Source: Pohlia nutans
Taxonomy: Eukaryota; Streptophyta; Bryopsida; Bryales; Mniaceae
Assembly: GCA_022496805.1 (NCBI GenBank)
Contig: CM040090.1
Span: 14,812,001 to 14,876,000, forward strand
Length of the DNA stretch: 64,000 bases
Direction: 5' to 3'
Shown: positions 1-10,434 of the stretch, piece by piece
Layout: every line of letters starts with the position of its first letter
Position numbering within the stretch: position 1 is the stretch's first letter
Translations under genes and position numbers: made by a program
The notes under the pieces: model-generated
Database searches by the model: none
The model's input: only the letters and a program-made list of their open reading frames with translations
What the model was told of the DNA's origin: nothing

Positions 1-3000
1 CAGGAAAGTTGTACCAACCAACCGGCCCCACCTATCCCCTAAGACAAACTGAGCTAGTGAATTTGAAGAGTAGCTAGCAGTGGTTTTCACCACTACCCCC
101 CCCTCTTTTAATGTACTACGTCTGTTGGTATTGTTTGATTATTCTCTATTCGTCTTTTATGTAAAAGGATAGATCCGGCATACTGTATGGCAATGGTATT
201 TATTGCTTTGAATGTGTGTTTTATGGAGGTTTCGCAAATGTTGAATTTTGTTTCTAGTTGTTTCAGAGGGGACGTGTGTGGTTCTTCTAGCTCCTGCTAT
301 AATGACTATGATAGGATCTACTTTCCAACCTTGTTGTATGATGTTATTAATTAGAGGTTGGTATTTTAAAAAAATTCTGCCAATTGTTTCTGGTGAAAAT
401 CTGTCGTTTGTGTATGTGAATTCTATGAATTGTATGGTTAGGTTATCAGCGGGGTTTAGAGGAGGTGGGCTTTGGTATGGGAGGCCTTTAATGCATAATA
501 TATCTGGTTTGAATCTGGCATTACATTGACATCTTTGTTGATTACAAGTACATGGTAATAACCATGTAGGGACTGTGTTTTCTTGTGGGTTATTGTTGAA
601 TGTGCCCGCATTCATGAGAGTGTAGCATCTTGATTTATTTGAGGATAATATTAATTTTCTTAATTCCCATACCGCTTTATTGTGCCTTTTGGTTCTTAGT
701 GCCTGTGTATGGTGTTGTTTGCATATTAAAAGTACATGTAGCCATGTATCTGGGTCTTGTGAATTACAGATGGGACATGTTTTTGAAGGAAATCTTTGTA
801 TGCCGAAAATTAATTGCTTTCTGGCTTTACCCATGTATTGACCAGTTCTAAATTTTAGTATTCTTGTTTTTTGTGAGTCTGTTATTGCTGGGTTATTCCA
901 AAAGTCATTGGACATTTCGTTATCTATGACGGGGTTTGTTGTCCATTTGTTAATGTTGGGAAAGTTTTGTGCCAGTAATTTTAGGTTATTTTCTCGGTCA
1001 TGTTTCTATATGTATTCTTCCAAACATCTAACTGGTTCTTTGTCTGGTCGTTTGATACGACCGGGCCATGTGTCTTTTTGGAAGTAGTAAGGTGTGGTAT
1101 GTGCAAATTCGTGTGGATTTACTGCAAATTGATAATCTCTTTTCATGGTACCTTCTTTTGCGAGTTGGTCTGCGTGTTCATTTCCGTTAATTTTAGCGTG
1201 TGCTTTAACTTTGTATATTGTAGTTGGTTGTGTTCGCATTTTTAGCATTTTTAGCATTTCTTCTAATATGGTTTTATTGGCGTGGTTGTTTTGTTGGGTT
1301 GGGTGTTTTAGTTGTGTGTTTAGAACATGTATACAATTGAGCCAATCAGTGAAAATGTGTGCAAGTTCGTTTATGTATTTAGTGGTGATTAGTGAAAGTG
1401 TTTCATGTATGGCCATTAGTTCTGTTCTGAAGCATGTTTGTTATCCAGGCAGTCTTTTTGATATTTGTACATCTGGTTTAGATGGGTTGTAGATTCCATA
1501 TCCAGCTTTTTCTTTTTTCCAATGGCCGTCATCATCTTCTTTAGGTGGTAAAAAGGATCCATCTGTGTAATAGCTGTACTGTGGTAGAAATTTTAGTGTA
1601 GTGTTTATTTCGAAATTTGGAAGGGGATTTACCCACATGTTTTGTAGATTGTTATAGGGCGGGTATATGAGTTTGTTCCATTTTGTGCTTTTATTAACTT
1701 TTGTGTTTGGTGGTGTGGGTGGTGCTGTTTGTGTATGGTATTGCGGAATTTGTAGATTTTCTATTGTTGTGTTTATGGTGTCTATTTGGTTTATTGTGCC
1801 AATGTTGTTGTTTTGATGGTGTATACACCATATATGCATTGCAAGTGGTTCGTTTCGGGTTTTGTTGGGTTCTAGTGGTATTGTAGATTCGTCATACGTA
1901 ATGGTGTCCGCGGCAAAATGTATAATGGCATGCGTATCCGGGAAGGGTCCGTTGTACGGTGATAGATTTTGGTACCAGTTGGTGTCTGGGATTGCTAAAA
2001 TGGTGACGGTTTCTGGGTCTTGTTTTGCTGCTAGTCTTGCGCAATGTATTGCTTGTTGTGTTGTTTCAGCGTCATTTGGGTGTGCATATCCGATACCTTT
2101 CCATTTGTATTGAAAGGCTTCCCCTAGTGAGCCAAAAATCTTGTCTCTAGCGAATGTTGAGTAGAATTGGGTAGATTTCATGGAACATGTAATTGGTGAG
2201 GAAAAGTATGAGTGTGTTATATTAAATGTTGTTATTAGTGTGTCTAGAATGTTGGATGGGATGGTATGGTGTGGTGTCCTTATTGTATCCTTTTTGTGGT
2301 TTTTGTGTTCATATCTTTGGTATAGCCAGACTACTTCTGTTTCAAATGGTTGTATAGCAGGTATTAGTCTGTGGATGTTGTATTTGTTGTTGTTATATTG
2401 TTGCCATAACCATTTTATTCTTGTAGTTGGAATGGTGGTGTTATATTTACCGGTGTCATTATATATGTGGGTTTTATCATTTTGTGTTTGAATGGTGCAC
2501 TTGTTTGTGTCTATGTCTCTTTCTGGGTTACATTCAATTGTGGATGTTTTAATGTGCGGGATTATTGTTGGAGGTGGGATGTATCTTGTGTCTCTATTTT
2601 GTTCGGGTGTAAATTGTGTATTTATGATATTTTGATGTTGTTTGTTTTTATAATCTATGTAATATTTTGTAAGTAGATTTAGATTATGATGTATTACTGT
2701 TGGTAGGTTTAGTGGAAATAGTTCGCGTTGTTACCATTTATTGTATGTTATGTGGTTTGAGTCTATCCATTGACATAGATAGGTGTTGTATTTTTTAGGT
2801 ATTTTATATTTATCTTTTGTTGTAATTGTTTTGTGGTTTAATATTGTGCTAATGGGGAATCTTATGGGGTCATTTTTTATGTTTTGTGGTGGGGCTGGTT
2901 GTTGTGGTTGAGGTGGTTGAGGTGGTTGAGGGATTTGTACGGGGTTTATTGGTGTTCTAGGGATTCTGTGGGGGTTGTATATTTTATATTTATCTTTGAG

Positions 3001-3096
3001 TGTGCGTGGTGGGGAATGTATTCGGCATGTGTTTGTGCAATCTTCATTGCATGTTGGTTCACAGAAGAGTTTTGCTGCTAAGTTTCCAGGCTGTGA
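1..3096 (-). mobile_element. 5'-truncated non-LTR-type retroelement with RNase H
   Basis: Minus-strand element whose single long reading frame fills 3099-157 and whose 3' untranslated part runs toward position 1. The right junction lies at about 3094-3099, where the sequence changes abruptly into the tandem array (the motif ACATGAAAGAGGG of the array follows at once). An abrupt 5' end fits 5' truncation during target-primed reverse transcription. The 3' flank holds a perfect 6-bp stem hairpin at 81-96 (AGTGGT/ACCACT) and a C-run at 105-113. The element may continue left of the window, so no target duplication can be checked. Family assignment rests on the RNase H and C-terminal domains; no reverse transcriptase is visible. 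Confidence 0.7.
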
Positions 3097-3099
3097 CAT
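157..3099 (-). pseudogene. retroelement ORF: methyltransferase-like, RNase H, zinc knuckle, endonuclease-like
   Basis: One frame of 981 codons broken by three nonsense codons (TAA at 2731-2733, TAA at 1441-1443, TAG at 1006-1008); no frameshift is needed. Counting from 3099: residues 1-120 are Cys-containing then Pro/Gln-rich; 300-400 carry SSPITC, ARDKIFGSLG, WKGIGYAHPND and VTILAIPDTNW, a pattern like PCIF1-type N6-adenine methyltransferase folds but without an NPPF catalytic motif; about 511-655 is RNase H, with YTDGS (D), RTEL (E), FTDW (D) and GNEHADQLAKEG (D) all kept; 775-798 is a CPIC...H...C...H zinc knuckle; 865-912 has KPDIL, IEFTY and a downstream K, like the restriction-like endonuclease of R2/Dualen-type LINEs. 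Reverse transcriptase would be expected upstream and is presumably lost. RNase H is a secure call; the methyltransferase-like and endonuclease calls are inference. Confidence 0.7.
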
Positions 3100-4976
3100 G
3101 AAAGAGGGAGCCAGCCTGTGGCGATAAAGAGACGGTTAGGCCATATATTTGAGTTTACAGTGAGAGTCCTGCACGACGTCGTCTTGGAAACATCGTCTAC
3201 GGCGGGCACTCGGCGCCACGCAACTCAACAAACAATACTGGAAACAAATCAATATACAAACCTGCAACTTACACTGTTAGGCAGAATGTTACAAAACTCC
3301 ATAGAATCAAATGAATGTATTTGGGGCACATGAAAGAGGGTGCCAGGCTGTGGCGATAAATTAAAGAGGTCGGTGGGTAAATTTGAATCATTCTACAAAG
3401 TACCGAAGTCGCTATTCGAAACATCAACTAAAGCACTCCAATGCTGGAAACTAATCAATCTATTATACAATACACCTCGGTTTGTCTCACTCGATCGTTC
3501 CGCGCTGGAATTCGTCGAGGAGACAACCCGAGCTTAAAAACCAATGTCAATGTGCTCAACGGCACGGGTCCCACTAGTGTACAAACAAATGAAATGGCAA
3601 TGATCTTGAAAGCTCAAACGATCAGATATTTTGTCCAGAGTCGGATCCACCAAGCTCTTACACACCCAATAATGATAGACCACCAAAATCTTCCACACCT
3701 TTTAACTATTTAGAGTGAACAAATAAGAGTATAGTAAAGCAAAATTCTTTACAGATTCATCAAACTCAAGGTGACTTTAAGGATAACTCTAATCAAATGA
3801 ATGTATTTGGGGCGCATGAAAGAAGGTCAGTGCCAGGCTGTGACGAAAAAGAGGTCGGTGGGAAAATTTGAATCATTCTACAAAGTACCGACGTCGCTAT
3901 TTGAAACATCAACTACGGCACTCCAATGCTGGAAACTAATCAATATACAAACAAATGAAATAAATGGCGATGATCCTGAAGGCTAAAACGATCGGATATC
4001 TTGACCAGAGTCGGATCCACCAAGCTCCTACACACCCAATAACCCTAAACCACCAAAATCTTTTACACCTTTTAACTATTTAGAGTGAACAAATAAGAGT
4101 ATAGTAAAGCAAGATTCTTTATAAATTCATCAAAGTCAAAGTGATTTTAAGGATAACTCTAATCAAATGAATGTATTTGGGGCACATGAAAGAGGGTGCC
4201 AGGCTGTGGCGAGAAAGAGGTCGGTGGGTAAATTTGAATCTACAAAGTACCGACGTCGCTATTTGAAACATCAACTACGGCACTCCAATGCTGGAAACTA
4301 GCTAATCAATGTACAAACAAACGGAAAGCTCAAACGATCACATATATCTTGGCCAGAGTCGGATCCACCAAGCTCTTACACACCTTTTAACTGTTTAGAG
4401 TGAACAAATAAGAGTATAGTAAAGCAAAATTCTTTATAGATTCATCAAACTCAAGGTGACTTTAAGGATAACTCTAATCAAATGAATGTATTTGGGGCAC
4501 ATGAAAGAGGCTGTGGCGAGAAATTAAGAGGTCGGTGGGTAAATAAATTTGAATCTACAAAGTACCGACGTCCGTCGCTATTCGAAACATCAACTACGGC
4601 ACTCCAACGCTGGAAACAAACCAATATACAAACAAATGGCAATGATCCTGAAAGCTCAAACGATCACATATTTTGGCCAGAGTCGGATCCAGCAAATTGG
4701 CCCCCTTTACATGCAACACTGTTGAATGTTACAAAACTCCATATAATCAAATGAATGTATTTGGGGCACATGAAAGAAGGTGCCAGGCTGTGGCGAGAAA
4801 TTAAGAGGTCGGTGGGTAAATTTGAATCATTCTACAAAGTACCGACGTCGCTATTTGAAACATCAACTACGGCACTCCAATGCTGGAAACTAATCAATGT
4901 ACAAACAAATGAAATAAATGGCGATGATCCTGAAAGCTCAAACGATCACATATATATCTTGGCCAGAGTCGGATCT
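3097..4976. repeat. tandem array, five units of decreasing length
   Basis: Direct repeats whose landmark ATGAATGTATTTGGGG begins at 3311, 3797, 4167, 4482 and 4751, giving spacings of 486, 370, 315 and 269 and a last unit of about 226 bp cut off at 4976. Shared blocks are GCCAGGCTGTGGCGA, GAGGTCGGTGGGTAAA, AAAGTACCGACGTCGCTAT, CGGATCCACCAAGCTC and, in the longer units, a tail ending GACTTTAAGGATAACTCT. Shorter units lack internal blocks. The same tail occurs at 10850-11540, inside a TIR element, so the array probably amplified one end of that element. Short open frames in the units are shared only because the DNA is repeated. Confidence 0.8.
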
Positions 4977-4980
4977 GAGA

Positions 4981-5370
4981 TTACGAGCCGCTATGGCGTC
5001 GTGAAGCGGGGCGCGTGGGCGATGCGACAGCAGAGTCCTGCACCGCCGTGAGGCAGCCCATGTAGCCTCGCAGCCACTTCATGGGCGCCATCATCCCCAA
5101 GATGTGCAGCTTCGGGTGGTTATGGCGCCCAGCTGCCCTTAAAGATCTGTCCCTGCTTGCAAAATCCGGTTGCGAAGTGTCGAACGACACGGCGCGAGCT
5201 GCGCAGTTATACTGAGGCTCGCACAGTGGCGGGACGTGGGCGAAATTCTCCGGTATGTCAGACAAGTTCATGTTGCGTCGCTGCTTGCGGTCCCGCTTCG
5301 CTTGCGCCAGAATGATGTCGATCTCCGCGAACTCCTCCTCGTCGTCTTGGTCGTGGACCTTCGTCGCCAT
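4981..5370 (-). CDS. hypothetical protein, GC-rich ORF (129 aa)
   Basis: ATG at 5370 opens a 129-residue frame, distinctly more GC- and CpG-rich than the flanks, which suggests real or recently real coding DNA. The N-terminus is acidic (DDEEEFAEID), then strongly basic (KRDRKQRR), then a segment with FAHVPPLCEPQYNC. No family is recognised, and no membrane segment or signal peptide is apparent. The stop at 4981-4983 is within a few bases of the edge of the tandem array (about 4976), so the array may have truncated the original 3' end or downstream exons. Upstream sequence 5371-6440 is mixed and could hold a promoter. It may be a first exon whose gene is broken, or not a gene. Confidence 0.35.
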   Translation of the reverse strand: MATKVHDQDDEEEFAEIDIILAQAKRDRKQRRNMNLSDIPENFAHVPPLCEPQYNCAARAVSFDTSQPDFASRDRSLRAAGRHNHPKLHILGMMAPMKWLRGYMGCLTAVQDSAVASPTRPASRRHSGS

Positions 5371-6465
5371 CGCAATTAAATCTAACGAACGATCGATCGA
5401 TCGCTCACAACCTCATCGATCAGGCCATGTACTGACGGATCATTCCTGTTCAAACTCGTCCCAGCCTCAAGAAATTGACGGTGTCTGTGAATGCAAACAG
5501 TTTTCTTCAATCCATCATCACCCCGGCACTCGTCAATCTTGTTCAAAAGCCTCACAATCCTTCCATGTTTGCTCTCTTAAACAAACACGCAGCCAAGTGA
5601 ACTGACCTCTAACAAGCCGCATTAATTACTAGGCAAGCACAAGTCGTTGTTGCATCTCACAAGCTCTACTAAACCAAATTATTCTGCCAATACTGATTCT
5701 CAGCTGAATCCGAGTCGCTCTCAACCCAATCCACTGACTGGTACCCAAATGGTCTATCAACGAAGGAATTCACATCAAAGTAGCCGAAACAGAGCACCCG
5801 TAGTACGAGTCATACAGTATCAGCTGAACTGTCATGCCGTCCACACGGAAAGCGCTCAATGCATACTTGATCGATTGGCTTGCAACAACATGATGACGGA
5901 GCTGGAAGCTAGCTAGCACGAGTGAGGAAAACCGTTTCAAGAGCAAGCTAGGAAGACGACAGACAGCACGTACTAACTGGAGCTGGCAAGGTACCGCACA
6001 TGGAGGGAGCTAGAGCAAGGAACTGTAAGATCGAGCTAAGCAAGCAAGGGAAGGCGAGTGAGGAACTGTGATGATGCGTGCGCATGTGCAGTGGACCTGC
6101 ATTGCCGCCATGGATGATGACGATGATGCCATTCAAGTTGTTGTGATGAGCGAGGAGGATAACGTTGAGGGCGGAGGTGCGGCACGGAGGCCAAGTGAAG
6201 TGCAGGCAGGTCAGGTAACTTAGTTGAGATGAGTTACGTTGAACTGGAGTGAGGAGCGGAGAGGGTGGAGTGTTAAGAGCAAGCCGCCACAGTGAGAAAA
6301 GCCATTTTTGGCTATTTATTGCCGGTTGGGTGTGTCCCCCCATCACCTGCTTTCATTGCCCACTTTGAAATCATCATCAATGGCTTCAGTTTTCCGCCCT
6401 TTCCACTTTCCAGGTTCTGGCTGTTGGGAATTGGGAATCCCAATACGTTATGCCCCCATCTAAGT
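5371..6465. other. no gene recognised; possible upstream region of the 5.0-5.4 kb ORF
   Basis: Moderately GC-rich sequence without splice-linked exons or repeats I recognise. It contains short runs such as ATCGATCGATCG at 5391-5402 and several open frames on both strands, none with family character. It lies immediately 5' of the minus-strand hypothetical ORF and may contain its promoter and leader. Confidence 0.3.
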
Positions 6466-6469
6466 TAAG

Positions 6470-7030
6470 ATAACCCCTAAACGTACCGATCCTGTGCTAG
6501 CCTCAAAAATAGATATTAGCATGACTCGGGGTCTCTTTATTTCCTCATTTTTCTGGCCCTCCCCGTTTTGACCACTTGGGGACTTTTTTTTATTTTTTTG
6601 CAAAATTTGGGGCCTGCGGCTTCAAATTACCCTTAGGAGTCCCATTGAGATTAAGTAGGGCCCTACTCAACTTAAAAATAGGGGGCAGATTTTACTCCAC
6701 CCCTGCCACCCCCTCCCGAAGCTGGCCTCCGAGCCACGCTCGATGGGGGGATTTAGACACCCCCCATGACTCGGATGTACAATAGGTGTACATGAGAGGA
6801 CCATTGCATGCATGAAATCTACTCAACAAATTTGACATACTTATATTTGGAGGCTTCTTCAAAATTATCAACATCTCCCCATTACGAGAGATTCACTCTA
6901 ATAGGTAGAAAATTTAATAGACTTGCAGAAGTGACTCAGATGAAAGTCATCCGATATTGTATGAGAAAGTTACAAGGCTTTGAATCTATTCGTGATCCAG
7001 TTTCTGGATGTTGGGACATTTAGGAGTTAA
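6470..7030. mobile_element. TTAA-type MITE, CCCCTAAA ends (copy a)
   Basis: Left end ATAACCCCTAAACGTACCG, where the duplicated TTAA is degenerate, and right end GGGACATTTAGGAGTTAA at 7013-7030. The terminal sequences CCCCTAAACGTACC and CTCCTAAATGTCCC (reverse complement) match imperfectly. A G/C-run-rich element (6524-6775) sits inside it. No transposase frame is present. The right-hand TTAA at 7027-7030 is shared with the next element. Confidence 0.5.
6524..6775. mobile_element. inverted-repeat element with TCTAAATCCCC ends (copy 1 of 3)
   Basis: Left part carries GACTCGGGGTCTCTTTATTT; the right end reads, in reverse complement, GAGTCATGGGGGGTGTCTAAATCCCCC. The interior block GCAAAATTTGGGGCCTGCGGCTTC recurs, in varied form, at 49460-49485 and in reverse complement near 60895-60920. 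That makes three related copies in the window. It is non-autonomous and the superfamily is undetermined. Confidence 0.45.
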
Positions 7031-7660
7031 CCCCTAAATGCCATGCTTAGAGCGTCCTCCTGATTTGGTTGTTTTGGAAAGATGCATTAGAAAATGCAAT
7101 TAAGAGGGATAATTTGTATTTAATGTATGAATAAAAGTTGTACATTATGAATTTAGATTCTAGATCTATGATTGCTATCATCGATATTTTTGTATAAAAT
7201 TTGAAACTCGAAATTCAAAATTCGTTCGTAATTCAATCACGAATAAGATATTGACAATTTTGTGATTGGTTGAAATGTTATAATCTAAATGTAGTGATTT
7301 TTGGAGATTTCTTGGTTCTTTAATTTTATGAGTTGACTTTTTCAAGAGCACTTTTACACTACAATCTTTTGAAATATTGGGTGAATCATTACAACATAAA
7401 ATGAGGCATAAAATTTTCACAAAGCATTCCCTTTCTTATTGGATCACACATGCAGGAAGCTAACTTCCCATAAAATCTAGAGTAGAAAATACATACTGTG
7501 AAAAATATAATTTAGATGAGACCAAATTTTATATCCCTATAATCAGTGAAGAACATTACATGTGTTGGTCAAACAACAAATGAATTTGAACAAAAAGAAG
7601 TCCACATAGGACCTACTCAAAACTGCTAAAAGAGACATAAGGCCCAATTTGGGTCTGGGT
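7027..7660. mobile_element. TTAA-type MITE, CCCCTAAA ends (copy b), right end unclear
   Basis: Begins TTAACCCCTAAATGCC at 7027. Its body is the reverse complement of the elements at 13305-13848 and 44381-44956: shared blocks include GAATAAAAGTTGTACATTAT, AATTTTATGAGTTGACTTTT and GGAAGCTAACTTCCCATA. From about 7510 it passes into sequence shared with 40003-40230 and 47540-47740 (ending GAGGCCCAATTT / AAGGCCCAATTT), so it is chimeric or two elements joined. A clean right end was not found. Confidence 0.5.
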
Positions 7661-7825
7661 ATTCAAAATCCAAAGATTACATGTGACGGCCTCAGAATGA
7701 AGTACACTTCCAAGAGCTTATTGATGGAACAGTAGGAATAAAGTTCATCCAAGTATGCTGAAATTTTCTCATGCCTCTTTGCTCATGTGATTAGCTTAAG
7801 GTAGAGGTACCTAAAACCACCACGA

Positions 7826-7989
7826 ACCTAAAACCACCAACTTCTACACCATTCCTTCATTTCAGGGAAGAAATGTAAGTTGTGGGTACATGCCTTAACT
7901 TTTGAGCAATTCATGCATAAATCATGTTATGAAAGCCTACATTTCCTTCCTGAAATGAAAAACGGGTGTAGAAGTTGGTGGTTTTAGGT
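7826..7989. mobile_element. foldback MITE, 53-bp arms
   Basis: Left arm starts ACCTAAAACCACCAACTTCT; the right arm is its reverse complement ending GGTGGTTTTAGGT. The arms stay similar for about 53 bp (through ATTTCAGG and GAAATGTA) with few mismatches and enclose a loop near 55 bp. The end motif CCTAAAACCACC is duplicated just upstream at 7810. Related ends CCACCAACTT occur in the elements at 9840-10237 and 12505-12865. Transcription would give a long hairpin. Confidence 0.65.
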
Positions 7990-8014
7990 GTCCTGAAGGT
8001 TTAACTCACTCAAT

Positions 8015-8326
8015 AGAGTTAACCGAAAAGAAGCCCATCTAACCTCCCTTTTTGCCCTTCTTCTAACCTCTCTTTTGAGCTATACTGGGGTTGAATAGTG
8101 TCGTGTCATAACGTGTCCCCTTGTGGGCCATGGGCTTGGGGCTTTGATAGGAGGTGTGGAAGTCATTGCGAGGTATGGAGAATAATGGCAGTGGCTTGCT
8201 TTAGATTGTCTCCCAACTCATCATGAACTAGTTTTTGCTCTATTTATATTTCAATATGAGTTCAAGAGGAGTTCAAGAGGAGTTTGCTAAAACTTTCCTC
8301 TTTGAGCTGACTTTTCGGTTAACTCT
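8015..8326. mobile_element. 312-bp MITE, AGAGTTAACCGAAAAG TIR
   Basis: Perfect 16-bp terminal inverted repeat AGAGTTAACCGAAAAG at both ends, flanked by the 3-bp direct repeat AAT (8012-8014 and 8327-8329). A second copy of exactly the same length lies inverted at 63465-63776 and aligns end to end by eye. No coding capacity. The TIR also matches, with two changes in 16, the left end of the 1.1-kb element at 10435. Confidence 0.85.
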
Positions 8327-8329
8327 AAT

Positions 8330-9140
8330 GCTTTGTGGTTTTTGTGAAAGGCTCTAAATAAGTTTGTGTTGGATGGACATGTTACAAAAATGAAGATTCC
8401 TTTATCCAAAATCTTGAAATTAATTTCAGCTGGATCTACATTGCCCTTCCTAATGTAGATGGGAATTTCGACACTCCATCCTCTTTTCCAGTATTTGGTT
8501 GTTATTTCGGTAAAGTTATGCCCCAGAAACGCAGCTGCTCCATCATCCCACATGACCCACGTGTATTATGGCTTACATGGCCAATAAATGACAGACGGCT
8601 TCTTTTGAGGAAGCCTAAGCGAATGGCACAGGACCAGTTTTGAAATACTCGACATGCTCAAAAATAATACGCAATACAAGGCCCCTTCTCTTGCACAAAA
8701 TTCTCTCAGGACAGATGATTGAACTATTGAAGCACTAGGTTCTTTGTTCATGATAACCTCTGCATACACCAACACCTACTCTTTGCACAAGGAAAAATAA
8801 ATTAAAATTAATACCCGTCACCAGTCCTACAGCCTGGTTAGAGTCTAGAAACGTCGGTACTGCAATCAAAGAGATATTCACCCTCATCAAAAAAGGGTCA
8901 AGAAAGTACCTACTACAAGAGGTGATACCAGTGTCCTGCCCACCAAGCCCTCTTCACCTACCAAAAATGCAAAGAAATACTTGAGGCATTTCCAATGCAG
9001 TCTCCTCGCTTTTGCACAAGCCTCTGCCTTGTTCAAGGCTGCTATTGACAAAGTAGTTTACAAAACTGAACACCGGAGAGATCGCCGTCTCAAAGAAGAC
9101 AGGGAACACCAGATGTTGTGATGATGGTTCAAGAGGCTGT
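8330..9140 (-). other. no recognised gene; 3' flank of the TWD1-like remnant
   Basis: Three short minus-strand open frames (8553-8287, 8775-8566 and 9145-8954) lie here but show no family motifs and are not joined by convincing splice sites. The position directly downstream of the TWD1-like terminal exon fits a 3' untranslated region or a decayed exon. Another possibility is a captured gene fragment beside the 312-bp MITE. Confidence 0.3.
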
Positions 9141-9210
9141 GTCATTCATTCTTGGGACGTCGGAGCTTGGAAAAATAGTGCAAGAAGGGGGCAACCCACT
9201 GCCAAAGACC

Positions 9211-9474
9211 CTAAACCCAATGCGCGGGGCTGTTCTGCGGTGTGGTCACAGGGGCAGGTTTGAAAAGGCCCTTGTACATCTCTCGCTGCTTGTCATACAG
9301 CTCCCGTTCTTGCTTTGCAATCAAGCGCAACTCACGGCTCACTTCCTTGTTGTCAGGTTCCAGCTTTCGAGCCTTCTCGAAGGCGTCCTTGGCGGCATCT
9401 GTTTGGCCTAATTCAGCACGTGCTTTCCCACGACGGAACAGGGCTTTGGTATTCTTCGGGTCCTCCGCAAGTAC
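9211..9474 (-). pseudogene. TWD1: TWD1-like exon C (last TPR and tail)
   Basis: Begins VLAEDPKNTKALFRRGKAR after acceptor TTGTAG and continues through RELRLIAKQERELYDKQ and EMYKGLFKPAP to SPAHWV, then TAG. The next 22 codons in the same frame (9210-9143) read GLWQWVAPFLHYFSKLRRP, which resembles the family's C-terminal membrane anchor (LWQW then aromatic/basic residues), and end in TGA. The TAG therefore looks like a nonsense change that removes the anchor. Normal coding bias remains, so the event is probably not old. Confidence 0.8.
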
Positions 9475-9839
9475 CTACAACAATCCACCGAGTAAGGCTT
9501 TTGATGAGCTAAGTAACAATTCCCCTTTTGACAATTCACAACACATAACTTATGACAATTAGCAAAACTATCACGTCCAGGTATGTCTGAAGACCTCCTG
9601 AGCCAGCAGACCTACAGTCATGATTGATGTGAAACCTCACAGGAATTTTCTTGTAAATATTAATCTACTAACAGCTGGTGGTGTCTCACTTAGTTTACAA
9701 GATGCGCATATCAAATGCATTTAAAGATATAGAACAACATCAGACTTAAAAAATGGACTGGAGCCTGCAGAATTACAACACGAGTACTTGCAGAAGCTAC
9801 TCTTCAATGTTCCAAATGTGCAAAAGTCACCAAACCTAA

Positions 9840-10237
9840 GGTTGGATAACCTATTACCACCAACTTAAGCAATCTGGCCTATTTTTGGCAGTGCTAAATT
9901 CGAAAAAAATATATGACCGCATCCGAAATAGGTTTTGATGAGGATTGCAAAAATTTGCAACATCTAATTCGCATTTGTCAATTTACTACAAAATTCCAAA
10001 GTGGGAAGTAACCTTTTACTCAAATCAAACCTCTAGATTTCCCCATGTCCACACCATGTGGTACTAACTTTTACTCATCATGATACCCAAAACCACCAAC
10101 TATTTCTTCGCAATGCTTGGCATGCCATTGGTCTACCTCAATAGTGAAATTGGTGGTTTTGAGTCTCAACTCTGGTGGCCCCAAGAAAAATCTACAGGTT
10201 GTAATTGGGGGAGGTGGTGGTAATAGGTTATCCAACC
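9840..10237. mobile_element. MITE at the exon B donor, about 20-bp TIR
   Basis: Ends GGTTGGATAACCTATTACCA and its exact reverse complement at 10218-10237. The interior has a second inverted pair (CCAAAACCACCAACTATTTC near 10088 and GAAATTGGTGGTTTTGAG near 10145-10162). An inverted, diverged copy lies at 12505-12865, sharing CCACCAACTTAAGCAATCT and AATCCTCATCAAAACCTATT. The target duplication is ambiguous (CTA or CCTA). Confidence 0.7.
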
Positions 10238-10241
10238 CTAC

Positions 10242-10392
10242 CACAGAACAGTGACCGATAGCTTCCTCAAAACGATGGATTTTGAGCATGCACGCAGCGA
10301 GATTGAGATGGCACTGGTTCTTCACTGCAATTGCCATGTCATGGTATTTGCCGAAGAGTTGAAACATGAAGTCATCCCCCATGTAAGCAAGC
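10242..10392 (-). pseudogene. TWD1: TWD1-like exon B (TPR)
   Basis: Encodes AYMGDDFMFQLFGKY, AVKNQCHLNLAACMLK and FEEAIGHCSV, matching the first-to-second TPR of plant TWD1. Acceptor TTGGCAG precedes 10392. The donor GTAG at 10241-10238 is immediately followed by a MITE end (GGTTGGATAACC...), so only about four intronic bases separate exon and transposon. The exon itself has no stop or frameshift. Confidence 0.85.
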
Positions 10393-10434
10393 CTGCCAAC
10401 CAACCATTTACTGATTGAGAATTTCAGACCTATT

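Noticed and set aside
3311..4976. CRISPR-like array
   Set aside because: Repeats are hundreds of bases long with internal deletions and no short unique spacers, in a clearly eukaryotic context.
5948..6346. 132-codon minus-strand ORF as a gene
   Set aside because: Low-information Ser/Pro/Leu composition, no motif, no splice partner; lies upstream of another ORF on the same strand.
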